Of a DNA stretch of 64,000 nucleotides, positions 1-9,052 are shown piece by piece; the first letter of the stretch is position 1; each line of letters starts with the position of its first letter. Below the pieces are notes generated by a model that was given only the letters and a program-made list of their open reading frames with translations, was not told the DNA's origin and made no database searches. Location of the stretch: NCBI RefSeq assembly GCF_000621865.1, contig NZ_KK211359.1, forward strand, positions 62,001 to 126,000, in the 5' to 3' direction. The position numbers and the translations under genes were made by a program. This stretch comes from Pseudobutyrivibrio sp. MD2005. Lineage in GTDB: Bacteria; Bacillota; Clostridia; Lachnospirales; Lachnospiraceae.

Positions 1-1818
1 ATGAAAAAATCCATTTTAAAGACGCAGATTTTAAGGGTCAAGAGGGCGTCAAAAAGGAGAAGTATACAGCTTATTATTTCTTTTTCTTTTACTATTGTCG
101 CAATCATAAGCATGACTTTTATGGCCCTTGCTTTTTATAAAAACTTTATAAATGCTACCAGGCAAAATGCTATAGATAATAATAAGCAGATTGTTGCGCA
201 GATGGGGTTAAATGTTAATTCGTATTTACGTAATATGATGGGCATATCTAACAGTATGTACTATAGCGTAATTAAGAATATGGATTTGACTAGCGATACC
301 ATGACAAAAGAGATGGATATTTTGTATGAGGCTAATAAGGATGATTTGATTAGTATCGCCTGCGTATCTCAAGATGGTGCGCTTATTTCAGCTGCACCCA
401 TTGCCACTAGAAAAGCTGGAGTAGATTTTACAGATCAGGACTGGTTTACAAGCAGTGAAGAGAAGTTTGAAAACTTCCATTTTTCTAAGCCACATGTCCA
501 AAACATGTTTGAAAGTAGTAATTATAGATACTACTGGGTTGTATCTCTGAGTCGAAGTGTTGACCTTAATTTTATGGGGTACACCCGTCGCGGTACACTT
601 CTTGTTGATATGAATTATTCTGCAATTGAGCAGATGTTTTCAAGAGTAAATGAAACAGGTACAGGTTATGTATATCTCATAGATTCTGATGGAGAGATTA
701 TTTATCATCCAGCACAGAAAGCAATTTATGCAGGGCTTGTTAACGAGAATAATCTTGTGGCTGCCACATATGATGATGGCGATTACATAGAAGAGTTCGA
801 GGGAGAAGAAAGAGCTGTTGTTGTAAAGACTGTGGGCTACACCGGATGGAAGATAGTTTCAGTTGTTCCTATAAATCAGCTGGGAGAACGATTCAATCAG
901 CTTCGTGCATTCATGCTCATTATTATCACTGTTACAATCTTTTTGATTTTATTCGGTAATATTTTTATTTCAAAAATTGTGACAGACCCAATTCGAAAGC
1001 TTGAAGATTCCCTTAATACAATCGATGCTGGTGAATTGAATGAAGAGAGAATCTTTATTGGTGGATCTCATGAAATTAGGCATCTTGGAAGGACTATAAA
1101 ATCTTTGGTTGTTCAGATGCGTACCATGATGGACGAGAGAGTTGCTGAGCAAAAGGAAAAACGTAAATCCGAATTGAATGCACTGCAGGCTCAAATTAAT
1201 CCGCACTTTTTGTACAACACTTTGGATTCGATTGTATGGATGATAGAGGCTGAAAAATACCCAGAGGCGATTTCCATGATTACAAGCCTTGCGTCACTAT
1301 TTAGAATCAGTCTGAGTAAGGGAAATAACATCATCACTATTAAGGATGAAGTTACCCACGCCAAGAACTATTTGGCTATTCAAAAGGTGCGTTACAAGAA
1401 TAAGTTTGATGCCACAATAGATATTGATCCAGCAATTGAAAACTGCATCACAATCAAGCTCATTATCCAGCCGTTAATTGAAAATGCCATTTATCATGCC
1501 GTTGGAGATTTGTATGATGAGGGCTTGATAGAGATTAAAGGCTATGAAAAAGACGGTGATATCTATATTGAGGTTAAGGATAATGGTATGGGTATTCCAG
1601 AAGATAAGCTCAAAGATTTGCTGGTGGAAAAGACTCATTCCAGCAAGAAAGGTTCAGGTATAGGACTATGGAATATCAATCAGCGAATCAATCTTTATTT
1701 CAAGGAGGACTACGGTCTTAAACTGGAGAGCGAATTAGATGAAGGTACCACTGCAATTATTCATCTTCCTAAAATCACATACGAGGAATACATAGGAGGT
1801 GAAGAGAATGCGAAATAA
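1..1818 (+). CDS. YesM-type sensor histidine kinase
   Basis: Membrane sensor kinase, 605 aa. One membrane segment lies at about residues 21-46 and a second at about 303-324. Between them is a ~255-residue extracellular region of Cache type, and a HAMP-like linker follows. The phosphoacceptor motif NPHFLYNTLDSI places the His at residue 402 (His_kinase family PF06580, LytS/YesM class). A C-terminal ATPase domain carries the N-box LIENAIYHA and a G-box GSGIGL. Such kinases usually pair with an AraC-type response regulator that controls sugar uptake; none lies downstream, so it may lie before base 1. The gene overlaps the next by 11 bp, so the sensor is co-translated with the two binding-protein genes. 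The ATG is the first base of the window, so an earlier start cannot be excluded. Confidence 0.9.
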   Translation: MKKSILKTQILRVKRASKRRSIQLIISFSFTIVAIISMTFMALAFYKNFINATRQNAIDNNKQIVAQMGLNVNSYLRNMMGISNSMYYSVIKNMDLTSDTMTKEMDILYEANKDDLISIACVSQDGALISAAPIATRKAGVDFTDQDWFTSSEEKFENFHFSKPHVQNMFESSNYRYYWVVSLSRSVDLNFMGYTRRGTLLVDMNYSAIEQMFSRVNETGTGYVYLIDSDGEIIYHPAQKAIYAGLVNENNLVAATYDDGDYIEEFEGEERAVVVKTVGYTGWKIVSVVPINQLGERFNQLRAFMLIIITVTIFLILFGNIFISKIVTDPIRKLEDSLNTIDAGELNEERIFIGGSHEIRHLGRTIKSLVVQMRTMMDERVAEQKEKRKSELNALQAQINPHFLYNTLDSIVWMIEAEKYPEAISMITSLASLFRISLSKGNNIITIKDEVTHAKNYLAIQKVRYKNKFDATIDIDPAIENCITIKLIIQPLIENAIYHAVGDLYDEGLIEIKGYEKDGDIYIEVKDNGMGIPEDKLKDLLVEKTHSSKKGSGIGLWNINQRINLYFKEDYGLKLESELDEGTTAIIHLPKITYEEYIGGEENAK

Positions 1819-2746
1819 CAAATTGTTGACAGCTTCATTCATAGCTCTTTTGGTTCTCATTATTATTGAATTATTCGTATATGCGAATTACAACAAGCTG
1901 ACAGAGGATGAGGTATCAATATCATTCGTGGTTACCGGTGATAATCTGGATGCCTGGGAGAATATGAAATCTGGTGCTCAAACAGCAGCGTTAGATAGAA
2001 ACTGTCAGGTCACATTTTTGAATAGCCCTATTGCTGCTGGAGCAGATGGAGAAATAGAGATGATTGAAAGACAGCTGGCAGATGGAGCTGATTATGTGGT
2101 AATAGCATCAGGCTTTTACGATGAAGTTAAGGAATATGTGGAAGATGAAAAGCTTCAGTCTAAAGTATATTTCGCTAAGAATGGCCCTTATGGCTTGAAG
2201 AATGGTGTAATAGCTGATGATTATAGCCTGGGCAAGGATTATGCAGCATTCATTATGGATAATTCTAATGATAAAAATCTTTTGGTGCTATACACAGCAG
2301 AAAATATCAACAACGACAAGATAATCGAGGGATTAAGCGATGGATTTGAGAATACTGATGTGACAATTGAGGTTCAAAAGCTTACGGCTGATGATTCTAC
2401 AATCACGTTTTTTATCACCAAAGCCATAGCAGAAAAGAGATATGATGGAGCGATTATTCTCGACTCCGCAGTCCTAGATGATGCTGTTAATGTTGAGGGG
2501 CTTATCGACAGTTCATTTAATATATACGGCGTGGATGACAGACAGGCTGCCGTATATTACTTAGACAGCGATTTGATAAAAGCCCTTGCCTGCAAGGATG
2601 ATTACACCATAGGCTTTATGGCAATAAATCAGGTGCTGTCAAAAGGTAAGAAGGAGCTGCCAAAGGTTCATTTATATTACATTGTTGAAAGAGAGGATAT
2701 ATATTCAGAGCAATATGAAAAGGTTTTGTTCCCATTTGCTAAATAA
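1808..2746 (+). CDS. Membrane-anchored periplasmic-binding-protein-like sugar sensor
   Basis: 312 aa. One N-terminal hydrophobic segment (about residues 7-27) with no lipobox cysteine is followed by a periplasmic-binding-protein type 1 fold (ISFVVTGDN at the start, later IYGVDDRQAAVYYLD). The ATG at 1808 is preferred over a GTG at 1799 because AGGAGGT at 1794-1800 sits at the right distance. The gene overlaps the kinase stop, and its own 3' end overlaps the next gene by 32 bp. In this family such proteins bind sugars. The anchor and tight coupling to a kinase suggest it presents a ligand to the sensor rather than feeding a transporter; this is inference. Confidence 0.75.
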   Translation: MRNNKLLTASFIALLVLIIIELFVYANYNKLTEDEVSISFVVTGDNLDAWENMKSGAQTAALDRNCQVTFLNSPIAAGADGEIEMIERQLADGADYVVIASGFYDEVKEYVEDEKLQSKVYFAKNGPYGLKNGVIADDYSLGKDYAAFIMDNSNDKNLLVLYTAENINNDKIIEGLSDGFENTDVTIEVQKLTADDSTITFFITKAIAEKRYDGAIILDSAVLDDAVNVEGLIDSSFNIYGVDDRQAAVYYLDSDLIKALACKDDYTIGFMAINQVLSKGKKELPKVHLYYIVEREDIYSEQYEKVLFPFAK

Positions 2747-3797
2747 ATATTTAACTGTCGTTAAGAATCCGATTCTTAGAATAATACCTTTAATCCTTAT
2801 AGCTTTTATAATTGCCGGATGTGCCATTTATCAGCAGGAAGAGTTAGAGCAGACAAAAGTTATAAGGATTGGAATTACCATGTACAATGAGTTCGATCCA
2901 TTCACAGAGGAGATAAGGCACAACATCGAGGACAATCTTATAAAATATGGGGAAGAGCAAGGGGTTGAAGTGAATTGCACTGTTGTATACGCAAGTAAGA
3001 ATCAGCTTGTTCAAAATGATCAGGTAGAGGATTTCATCTCAAACGATTACGATGTAATCTGCGTAAACCTTGTGGATCGAACTGATCCAAATGTAATCAT
3101 AGAAATGGCAAAGTCGGCAGACATACCAATTGTCTTTTTCAATCGCGAGCTTGTACAGGACGACCTTAATCGATTTGACAAGCTTTACTATGTTGGTGCA
3201 AAGCCAGAAGCCAGTGGTGAGATTCAAGGACAGATTGTCTTAAATGCTTTGGCAACTCGATTTGAAGACATAGACATAAACCAGGATGGGGTTATCCAAT
3301 ATGTGTTGCTGGAAGGCGAAGCGGGGCATCAGGATGCCATTATAAGAAGCCGTGTTTCCGTAGAAACCATACTAAAAAACGGATACGAAATGGAAATGCT
3401 GGGAGATGAAATAGCAAACTGGGACAGAAATCAGGCTCAGACAAAAATGCTTTCGCTTTTGGCTGGCTACCCTAGACAAATAGAACTTGTACTTGCCAAT
3501 GACGACAATATGGCTTTAGGAGCACTTGATGCCCTTAAAAGCTTTGGCGTTCAAAAAATGCCAATGATTGTTGGCGTCAACGGACAGGACGAAGCCCTGG
3601 AATGCATAGACAAGGGCCTAATAGAAGGCACAGCCCTGAACAATGCTCAAGAAAAAGGGCGCATAATTGCAAAGCTTGCACTTGGCCTCGGCAAAGACGG
3701 TCAAGTTCCGTCTGACATATACCTGGAGGACAACAAATACTACTACGTTCCCTACGAACTCATCGACCAAAGCAACGTAGACACGTATCTTAAATAA
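2715..3797 (+). CDS. Galactose/glucose-binding lipoprotein (MglB-like)
   Basis: 360 aa. Signal peptide with lipobox IIAGC (Cys36) predicts a lipid-anchored extracytoplasmic protein. The mature part matches the galactose/glucose-binding protein family: an EF-hand-like calcium loop DINQDGVIQ at residues 187-195 is followed by VLLEGEAGHQDA, as in MglB. The ATG at 2715 is chosen; a TTG at 2682 is in frame but would add 11 residues before the signal peptide and overlap the upstream gene further. No permease or ATPase gene follows, so it probably works with the upstream kinase as a sugar sensor. Codons towards the 3' end become C-ending, unlike the first half, close to the palindromic element that begins at its stop codon. 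Confidence 0.8.
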   Translation: MKRFCSHLLNKYLTVVKNPILRIIPLILIAFIIAGCAIYQQEELEQTKVIRIGITMYNEFDPFTEEIRHNIEDNLIKYGEEQGVEVNCTVVYASKNQLVQNDQVEDFISNDYDVICVNLVDRTDPNVIIEMAKSADIPIVFFNRELVQDDLNRFDKLYYVGAKPEASGEIQGQIVLNALATRFEDIDINQDGVIQYVLLEGEAGHQDAIIRSRVSVETILKNGYEMEMLGDEIANWDRNQAQTKMLSLLAGYPRQIELVLANDDNMALGALDALKSFGVQKMPMIVGVNGQDEALECIDKGLIEGTALNNAQEKGRIIAKLALGLGKDGQVPSDIYLEDNKYYYVPYELIDQSNVDTYLK

Positions 3798-4450
3798 TTG
3801 CCCTCTCTAGGGTTTTGGCCACCATTCACAGTTTGTTTTGTGCGTCCGCCCTCACCCCCCTAGCCGTGGCCTCCACTATACACCTTGCGCATTGCATGAA
3901 TATTGCGTTTTTCTAATAGGCCATTTATGCATCTTTTATTTACATGTGTCTTTTGCAGGCCTGTACAATTTTGAAAAAGGTTTTTGGGTGGCGGACACAC
4001 AACATAGAATAATATGTGCTTCTTAGACTGAGGGGAACTTGGTTGATTTTGGAGCGAGCTTAGTAACATAAAAGCAGGTTTTGCAATATATAAGCATGCG
4101 CTGCCACGGACGGCAGCGCAAGTGGTCACTTAAAACACGATGTTGAATGTGCCACGGTGATTATATATGCAAAACCTGCTTTGTCATGTTACTTAGCGAG
4201 CGGAATATGAAACCAAGTCCCCTCAGCCTGAGAAGTACATATAAAACATCAGTGTCCGCCACCTGAAAAACATTTTTCAAAATAGTTCATTCCGCAACAA
4301 GACACATGTGCGATGCATAAATTTGGCCCATAAGAAAAACAGCAATATTCGCAAAATCACGCAAGGTGTATAGTGGAGGCCACTGACAGGGGGTGAGGGC
4401 GTCATAAACTTATGGTGGCTGTGAATGGTGAGGAGAGGGGCAATTATTTA
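3791..4450 (+). repeat. Palindromic intergenic element, copy 1
   Basis: Near-perfect inverted repeat of about 600 bp filling the gap between two co-directional genes. Core tips are ACCATTCACAG (3821-3831) and CTGTGAATGGT (4419-4429). An outer arm (3791-3807 with 4433-4450) overlaps the stop codon of the upstream gene. The stem continues inward through CCTCACCC/GGGTGAGG and a CACCTTGCG/CGCAAGGTG segment, and ends in a central hairpin at 4098-4119 (GCGCTGCC/GGCAGCGC). A ~39-nt segment (4120-4158) lies only on the right of the centre, so the structure is a branched hairpin rather than a simple one. Short open frames inside are shadows. The same element occurs at 23141, 29789 and 52482. Confidence 0.9.
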
Positions 4451-4460
4451 AGAAAATATG

Positions 4461-4490
4461 TTGCGAATCGGTGCTTTATAGGTTTATAAT
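4461..4490 (+). promoter_or_regulatory. Sigma-A promoter for the rhomboid-like gene
   Basis: TTGCGA at 4461-4466 and TATAAT at 4485-4490, spacer 18 bp, directly right of palindromic element copy 1 and 37 bp before the start codon. The -10 is a perfect consensus; the -35 is weaker. Confidence 0.55.
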
Positions 4491-4526
4491 CTTTAAAGTC
4501 TATGACTTTGTCTTGGAGGTAATGCT

Positions 4527-5384
4527 TTGATAGATAAATTAGAAAAGAAATTTGGCAGATATGCTATTCATAATTTGATTATTTATATTTTGGGGGCCTA
4601 TGCTATTGGGTACCTTTTGTATTTTGGACAGACTTTTACTGGTGTGCCTTTTTTATCTTATTTGACACTTGAGCCTTACTATATTTTACATGGTCAGGTT
4701 TGGCGTTTGTTTACTTGGGTTGTTATGCCGCCGCAGGGTAGCATAATCTGGGCAGCGTTTATGTTCCTTCTATATTATTCGTTGGGAACAACACTTGAGA
4801 ATGCCTGGGGCGCATTTAGGTTTAATCTGTATATGTTTGGCGGTATGCTGTTTACAATTATCGGTGCTTTTATTGTGTATGCTATTTATGGGCCTACACT
4901 TTATATTGGTTCGGTGATTAGTACATATTATATAAACTTGTCTATCTTTTTGGCATTTTCTGTATGCTTTCCAGATATGCAGGTGCTTTTGTATTTCATC
5001 ATTCCTATTAAGATGAAGTGGATGTCAATTTTCTATATGGTGATTATTGGCTATCAGATTATTAGTTATTTGAGAGTAGGTGCGTTGTATGCGGCGGTTC
5101 CTATTATTGCGTCCCTTCTCAATTTCTTGATATTCTTCTTGATGACAAGAAATATGTCAAGATTCAATCCTAAGGAAGTTCATCGAAGAGCGGAGTTTAG
5201 ACGTGCAGCTACACCACCTAGAGCACAGTATCGTGATGGTTCACCTATAGCCAGACATAAGTGTGCAGTTTGTGGTCGCACCGAGCTTTCAAATCCAGAG
5301 CTGGAGTTCAGATTTTGTAGCAAGTGTAATGGCAATTATGAGTATTGCTCAGACCATTTGTTTACGCATACACATATACACTAG
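4527..5384 (+). CDS. Rhomboid-like membrane protein with C-terminal zinc ribbon, probably non-catalytic
   Basis: 285 aa, about six membrane segments. The loop HGQVWRLFTWVVMPP resembles the first loop of rhomboid proteases (GQxWRLxT). The expected GxSG catalytic serine motif in the fourth helix is absent, so this is likely a pseudoprotease. A soluble tail contains CAVC, then CSKC, then a cysteine/histidine-rich end, reading as a zinc ribbon. The start is TTG at 4527: GGAGGT at 4515-4520 lies six bases upstream, and the nearby ATG at 4522 is out of frame and closes at once. It has its own promoter and stands alone. Its role is unknown; rhomboid pseudoproteases commonly bind or route membrane proteins. 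Confidence 0.65.
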   Translation: MIDKLEKKFGRYAIHNLIIYILGAYAIGYLLYFGQTFTGVPFLSYLTLEPYYILHGQVWRLFTWVVMPPQGSIIWAAFMFLLYYSLGTTLENAWGAFRFNLYMFGGMLFTIIGAFIVYAIYGPTLYIGSVISTYYINLSIFLAFSVCFPDMQVLLYFIIPIKMKWMSIFYMVIIGYQIISYLRVGALYAAVPIIASLLNFLIFFLMTRNMSRFNPKEVHRRAEFRRAATPPRAQYRDGSPIARHKCAVCGRTELSNPELEFRFCSKCNGNYEYCSDHLFTHTHIH

Positions 5385-5401
5385 ATTTAAGATTTTAAGA
5401 G

Positions 5402-5454
5402 GGGACACCCTCATCAGTCAGCTATGCTGACAGCTTCTCCCAGAGGGAGAAGCC
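5402..5454. repeat. Short double-hairpin intergenic repeat
   Basis: Two adjacent hairpins, GTCAGCTATGCTGAC and GCTTCTCCCAGAGGGAGAAGC, fill most of the gap between the rhomboid-like gene and glnS. From memory, this resembles a small palindromic repeat scattered through gut Firmicutes genomes (a CTCATC-GTCAGC-GCTGAC-CTTCTCCC pattern). Only one copy lies in this window. It may act as a weak terminator or mRNA stabiliser. Confidence 0.6.
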
Positions 5455-5482
5455 TATAGAAACAGAAGGGACAGTATAAGAA

Positions 5483-7153
5483 ATGAGTGAAGAAGCAGTT
5501 AGCAAAAATTTCATCGAGCTTGAAATTGACAAGGATTTAAAGGAGGGCGTTTACGACCATGTTTGCACACGTTTTCCTCCAGAGCCAAATGGTTACTTAC
5601 ATATTGGCCATGCAAAGTCAATCATCTTAAACTATGGTCTTGCAAAGAAATATAACGGCGAGTTCCACATGAGATTTGATGATACAAACCCTACAAAGGA
5701 AAAGGTAGAGTTCGTAGATTCAATCAAGGCCGATATTCAGTGGCTTGGTGCTGATTGGGGCGAGCATCTTTATTTCGCATCAAACTACTTCGATAGAATG
5801 TACGAGGTTGCAGTTGATCTTATCAAGAAGGGGCTTGCTTATGTATCAGATCTTACAGCTGAGGAAATGAGAGAGTACCGTGGCGATTTCGAAAAGCCAG
5901 GTAAGGAAGATCCAAACAGAAATCGTTCAGTGGAAGAAAATCTTCAGATGTTTGAAGATATGAAAAACGGTAAGTATGAGGATGGAAGTCATACACTTAG
6001 AGCTAAGATTGATATGGCATCGCCTAATATCAACATGCGTGATCCAATCCTTTACAGAGTTGCACACATGACACATCACAACACAGGTGATAAGTGGTGC
6101 ATCTATCCAATGTATGATTTTGCTCATCCACTTGAGGATGCTTTCGAAGGTATTACACATTCAATCTGTACACTTGAGTTTGAGGATCATAGACCTCTTT
6201 ATGATTGGGTTGTTAAGTCTGCAGGATTTGCAAATCCACCACGTCAGATTGAGTTTGCAAAGATGTATCTTACAAATGTAGTTACAGGTAAGAGATATAT
6301 TAAAAAGCTTGTTGAGGATGGAATTGTTGACGGCTGGGATGATCCACGTCTTGTTTCTATCGCAGCACTTCGTCGTCGTGGCTTTACACCAGAGTCACTT
6401 AGAAAGTTTGTTGAGCTTTCAGGTGTTTCAAAGGCTAATTCATCTTCTGATTATGCAATGCTTGAATATTGCATCAGAGAGGATCTTAAGACTAGCCGTA
6501 GCCGTGTGATGGCAGTACTTGATCCAGTTAAGCTTGTTATTGATAATTACGAGAGCGATGATGTTGAGTGGCTTGATGCACCTAACAATCTCGAAAATCC
6601 AGAGCTTGGAAGCCGTAAGGTTCCATTTGGTAAGGAGCTTTACATCGATAGAGAGGATTTCATGATTGAGCCTCCTAAGAAATACTTTAGATTGTATCCA
6701 GGCAATGAAGTTCGTCTTATGAATGCTTATTTCGTAACATGTACTTCATACGAAACAGATGAAGATGGAAAGGTAACATGCATCCATTGTACATACGACC
6801 CAGCAACAAAGGGTGGAGATTCTCCAGATGGCCGTAAGGTAAAGGGTACAATTCACTGGGTTGCTGCAAAGACTGCTCTTAATGCAGAGGTACGTCTCTA
6901 TGAAAATATTGTAGACGAGGAAAAAGGAGTGTATAATGAAGATGGTAGCTTAAATCTTAATCCAAATTCACTTACAGTTCTTAAGAATTGCCTTGTAGAG
7001 CCATCTTTAAAGGATGCTAAGGCATATGATAGTTTCCAGTTTGTAAGACAAGGATTTTTCTGTGTAGATGCTAAGGATTCTAAGGAAGATGCCTTAGTAT
7101 TTAATAGAATTGTTTCACTTAAGAGCTCATTTAAGTTGCCTACTAATAATTAA
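5483..7153 (+). CDS. glnS: Glutaminyl-tRNA synthetase
   Basis: Class I synthetase of 556 aa that charges tRNA-Gln in the cytoplasm. [15 protein letters not shown] includes the HIGH motif at residues 40-43. FDDTNP and the conserved GWDDPRL segment follow, then the GlnRS anticodon-binding beta barrels in the C-terminal half. The KMSKS-equivalent, VMSKRK in the E. coli enzyme, reads VVTGKRY here: the Met and first Ser are replaced while Lys-Arg is kept. Length matches the family. It stands before a DUF2225 gene with a 27-bp gap, so the two may be co-transcribed. Confidence 0.95.
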   Translation: MSEEAVSKNFIELEIDKDLKEGVYDHVCTRFPPEPNGYLHIGHAKSIILNYGLAKKYNGEFHMRFDDTNPTKEKVEFVDSIKADIQWLGADWGEHLYFASNYFDRMYEVAVDLIKKGLAYVSDLTAEEMREYRGDFEKPGKEDPNRNRSVEENLQMFEDMKNGKYEDGSHTLRAKIDMASPNINMRDPILYRVAHMTHHNTGDKWCIYPMYDFAHPLEDAFEGITHSICTLEFEDHRPLYDWVVKSAGFANPPRQIEFAKMYLTNVVTGKRYIKKLVEDGIVDGWDDPRLVSIAALRRRGFTPESLRKFVELSGVSKANSSSDYAMLEYCIREDLKTSRSRVMAVLDPVKLVIDNYESDDVEWLDAPNNLENPELGSRKVPFGKELYIDREDFMIEPPKKYFRLYPGNEVRLMNAYFVTCTSYETDEDGKVTCIHCTYDPATKGGDSPDGRKVKGTIHWVAAKTALNAEVRLYENIVDEEKGVYNEDGSLNLNPNSLTVLKNCLVEPSLKDAKAYDSFQFVRQGFFCVDAKDSKEDALVFNRIVSLKSSFKLPTNN

Positions 7154-7180
7154 TAATGTTGCCTAGAAAAGGATTTTAGC

Positions 7181-8032
7181 ATGAATTTATTATCAGGAAT
7201 GGAGAAATTTGGCTTTTCCATGGATGAAGAGCTAAATATCTTGGCTGACGATAAGCCAAAGAAGGAGGTTGCTCCTAAGAAGGCGGCAGCGCCTGTTGTT
7301 AAGCAGGAAAAGGATTTTGTTATTGATAAAAAAGCTCGCTGTCCAGTTTGTGATAAGGAATTTCTTATTAAGGCAGTTCTTACCACAAAGCTTAAGAGAT
7401 TAGAGCCAGATTTTGATTTACGTCCTAATTATGAGCATGTTGATAAGTGTAAATACGATTTCATTTCTTGCCCAAGATGTGGCTATTCAGCACTTGATAC
7501 CACTTTTTCCAAGATAGATACAGCTCGTGTTAAGCTTATCAAAGCAGAGTTTTGTCCAAGCTTTAAGCCACAGGCTAATGAAAAAATCGGTGATACATAC
7601 ACTTATGAATATTCCATCGAAAAGTTTAAGCTTGCACTTATCTGTACAATGAAAAAGCGTGCTAAAATGTCTGAAAAGGCTTATGTATGTTTAAAGATTG
7701 CATGGCTTAGAAGAGCTCAGCTTAAAGAATTCGAAAACGATGAAAAGGCTAATCCAAAGGTGGTTGAGATGGTCAAGAAAGAGTATGAAGGATTTTATGC
7801 TCAGGCTTATGAAGGCTTTATGAAAGCTGTCTCACAGGAGACGCCACCTTATTGTGGAATGGCAGCTGAGGCTGTTGAGTTCATGCTTGCCAACATGTCT
7901 GTACACTATAAAAAGTATGATGCGGCTATGAAGATTTTAGCTAGGTTGATTCAATCAGCCAGCACTTCCAGAAAGCTCAAAGATAAATGTATTGAGCTTA
8001 AGGATCAAATCGTAGCAGAGCAAGGTAAGTAG
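7181..8032 (+). CDS. DUF2225 zinc-binding protein
   Basis: 283 aa, cytoplasmic. Two CxxC pairs (about residues 54/57 in CPVC and 97/100 in CPRCGYS) match the DUF2225 family, which has a zinc-ribbon start and a helical, TPR-like C-terminal half. The first 50 residues are Lys/Ala-rich and look unstructured. Function is unknown for the family. It follows glnS by 27 bp and is closed by a hairpin terminator at 8041-8082. Confidence 0.8.
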   Translation: MNLLSGMEKFGFSMDEELNILADDKPKKEVAPKKAAAPVVKQEKDFVIDKKARCPVCDKEFLIKAVLTTKLKRLEPDFDLRPNYEHVDKCKYDFISCPRCGYSALDTTFSKIDTARVKLIKAEFCPSFKPQANEKIGDTYTYEYSIEKFKLALICTMKKRAKMSEKAYVCLKIAWLRRAQLKEFENDEKANPKVVEMVKKEYEGFYAQAYEGFMKAVSQETPPYCGMAAEAVEFMLANMSVHYKKYDAAMKILARLIQSASTSRKLKDKCIELKDQIVAEQGK

Positions 8033-8040
8033 ATTTTATG

Positions 8041-8082
8041 AACTGCCAATTGGTGGATTTTCCAATGTGGCAGTTCTTTTTT
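8041..8082 (+). terminator. Intrinsic terminator between the DUF2225 gene and prmA
   Basis: Stem AACTGCCAATTGG / CCAATGTGGCAGTT with one bulge, followed by CTTTTTTG. It ends just before the prmA ribosome binding site, so it could also act as an attenuator for prmA. It shows that an in-frame ATG at 8038 is not a real start for prmA. Confidence 0.8.
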
Positions 8083-8091
8083 GAGGTTATT

Positions 8092-9048
8092 ATGAATTGG
8101 ATAAAATATTCTATTAATACAACTACAAATGCTGAAGATTTTGTTAGTGCAGCTCTTATTGAGCTTGGCATTATGTCTGTAGAAATTGAAAATAATGTGC
8201 CGGTAGATGCTGAAAAGCAGGGCGGAGTTTTCGAAGAACTTCAGCCTGATTTACCAGAGGATGATGGTCATTCTATCGTAAGCTTTTATCTTGGCGAGGA
8301 AGAGGATCATGAGAGTCTTTTGGCACAGGTAAAGGCTTCACTTGAAGAGCTCAAAGAAACTATGGATATTGGCGAAGGCACAATAGACACTAGTATCACA
8401 AAGCAGGAGGATTGGATTAATAACTGGAAGCAGTTTTTCAAATCCTTCTATATTGATGATATCCTTATCAAGCCTACCTGGGAGGATGTTTCAGCAGAAG
8501 ATAAAGATAGAATTGTCATTGAAATTGATCCTGGAGTATCTTTTGGTACAGGAAAGCATGAGACAACACAGCTTTGCATAAGACAGCTTAAAAAGTATGC
8601 TAAGGCTGGAGATGAAATCTTAGACATTGGATGTGGTAGTGGTATTCTTTCTATTATCTCTAATAAGCTTTTAAATGGAGATTGCCATCTTGTTGGTACA
8701 GATATAGATGAGGATTGTATCGCATCTACTTACGAGAATTTTGAAGTTAACAACATTCCAAAAGAAGCAGGAGATTTCTATGTGGGAAATCTTACTACTG
8801 ACAAAGATTTGCAGGATAAAGTAGGATATGGTAAATACGATATCGTTGTTGCAAATATCCTTGCAGATATTATTATTGGAATGGCTCCTGCTATTTATCC
8901 AACACTGAAAGACGGAGCATATTTCATCTCATCTGGAATTATTAATTTCAAAGAGGATGAAGTTAAGGATGCTCTTGAAAAAGCAGGACTTACTATTGTA
9001 GAGATTAATCATCAGGGAGAGTGGGTAAACATTACCGCTCGTAAATAA
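8092..9048 (+). CDS. prmA: Ribosomal protein L11 methyltransferase
   Basis: 318 aa, SAM-dependent methyltransferase that trimethylates ribosomal protein L11. The SAM-binding motif is DIGCGSGILSI and the catalytic-region motif is VANILADII. The N-terminal ~100 residues form the L11-recognition domain. The ATG at 8092 (MNWIKY) is chosen because GAGGT lies just upstream; the in-frame ATG at 8038 falls before a terminator. It heads a run with rsmE (4 bp gap), the cysteine desulfurase gene and thiI, all RNA or ribosome modification functions. Confidence 0.93.
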   Translation: MNWIKYSINTTTNAEDFVSAALIELGIMSVEIENNVPVDAEKQGGVFEELQPDLPEDDGHSIVSFYLGEEEDHESLLAQVKASLEELKETMDIGEGTIDTSITKQEDWINNWKQFFKSFYIDDILIKPTWEDVSAEDKDRIVIEIDPGVSFGTGKHETTQLCIRQLKKYAKAGDEILDIGCGSGILSIISNKLLNGDCHLVGTDIDEDCIASTYENFEVNNIPKEAGDFYVGNLTTDKDLQDKVGYGKYDIVVANILADIIIGMAPAIYPTLKDGAYFISSGIINFKEDEVKDALEKAGLTIVEINHQGEWVNITARK

Positions 9049-9052
9049 TATT

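Noticed and set aside
2682-2714. Start of the MglB-like protein at TTG 2682
   Set aside because: It would place extra residues before the signal peptide and has no properly spaced RBS; ATG 2715 is preferred.
3838-4129. Open frames on both strands inside palindromic element copy 1 (and 23251-23454, 52905-53156 in other copies)
   Set aside because: They lie wholly within the repeated stem, have no RBS, and are broken or shifted between copies.
3821-4429. CRISPR array or known IS element
   Set aside because: No regularly spaced short repeats or transposase; each element is a single long inverted repeat.
8038-8091. N-terminal extension of prmA from an ATG at 8038
   Set aside because: The extension covers an intrinsic terminator and the RBS is before 8092.
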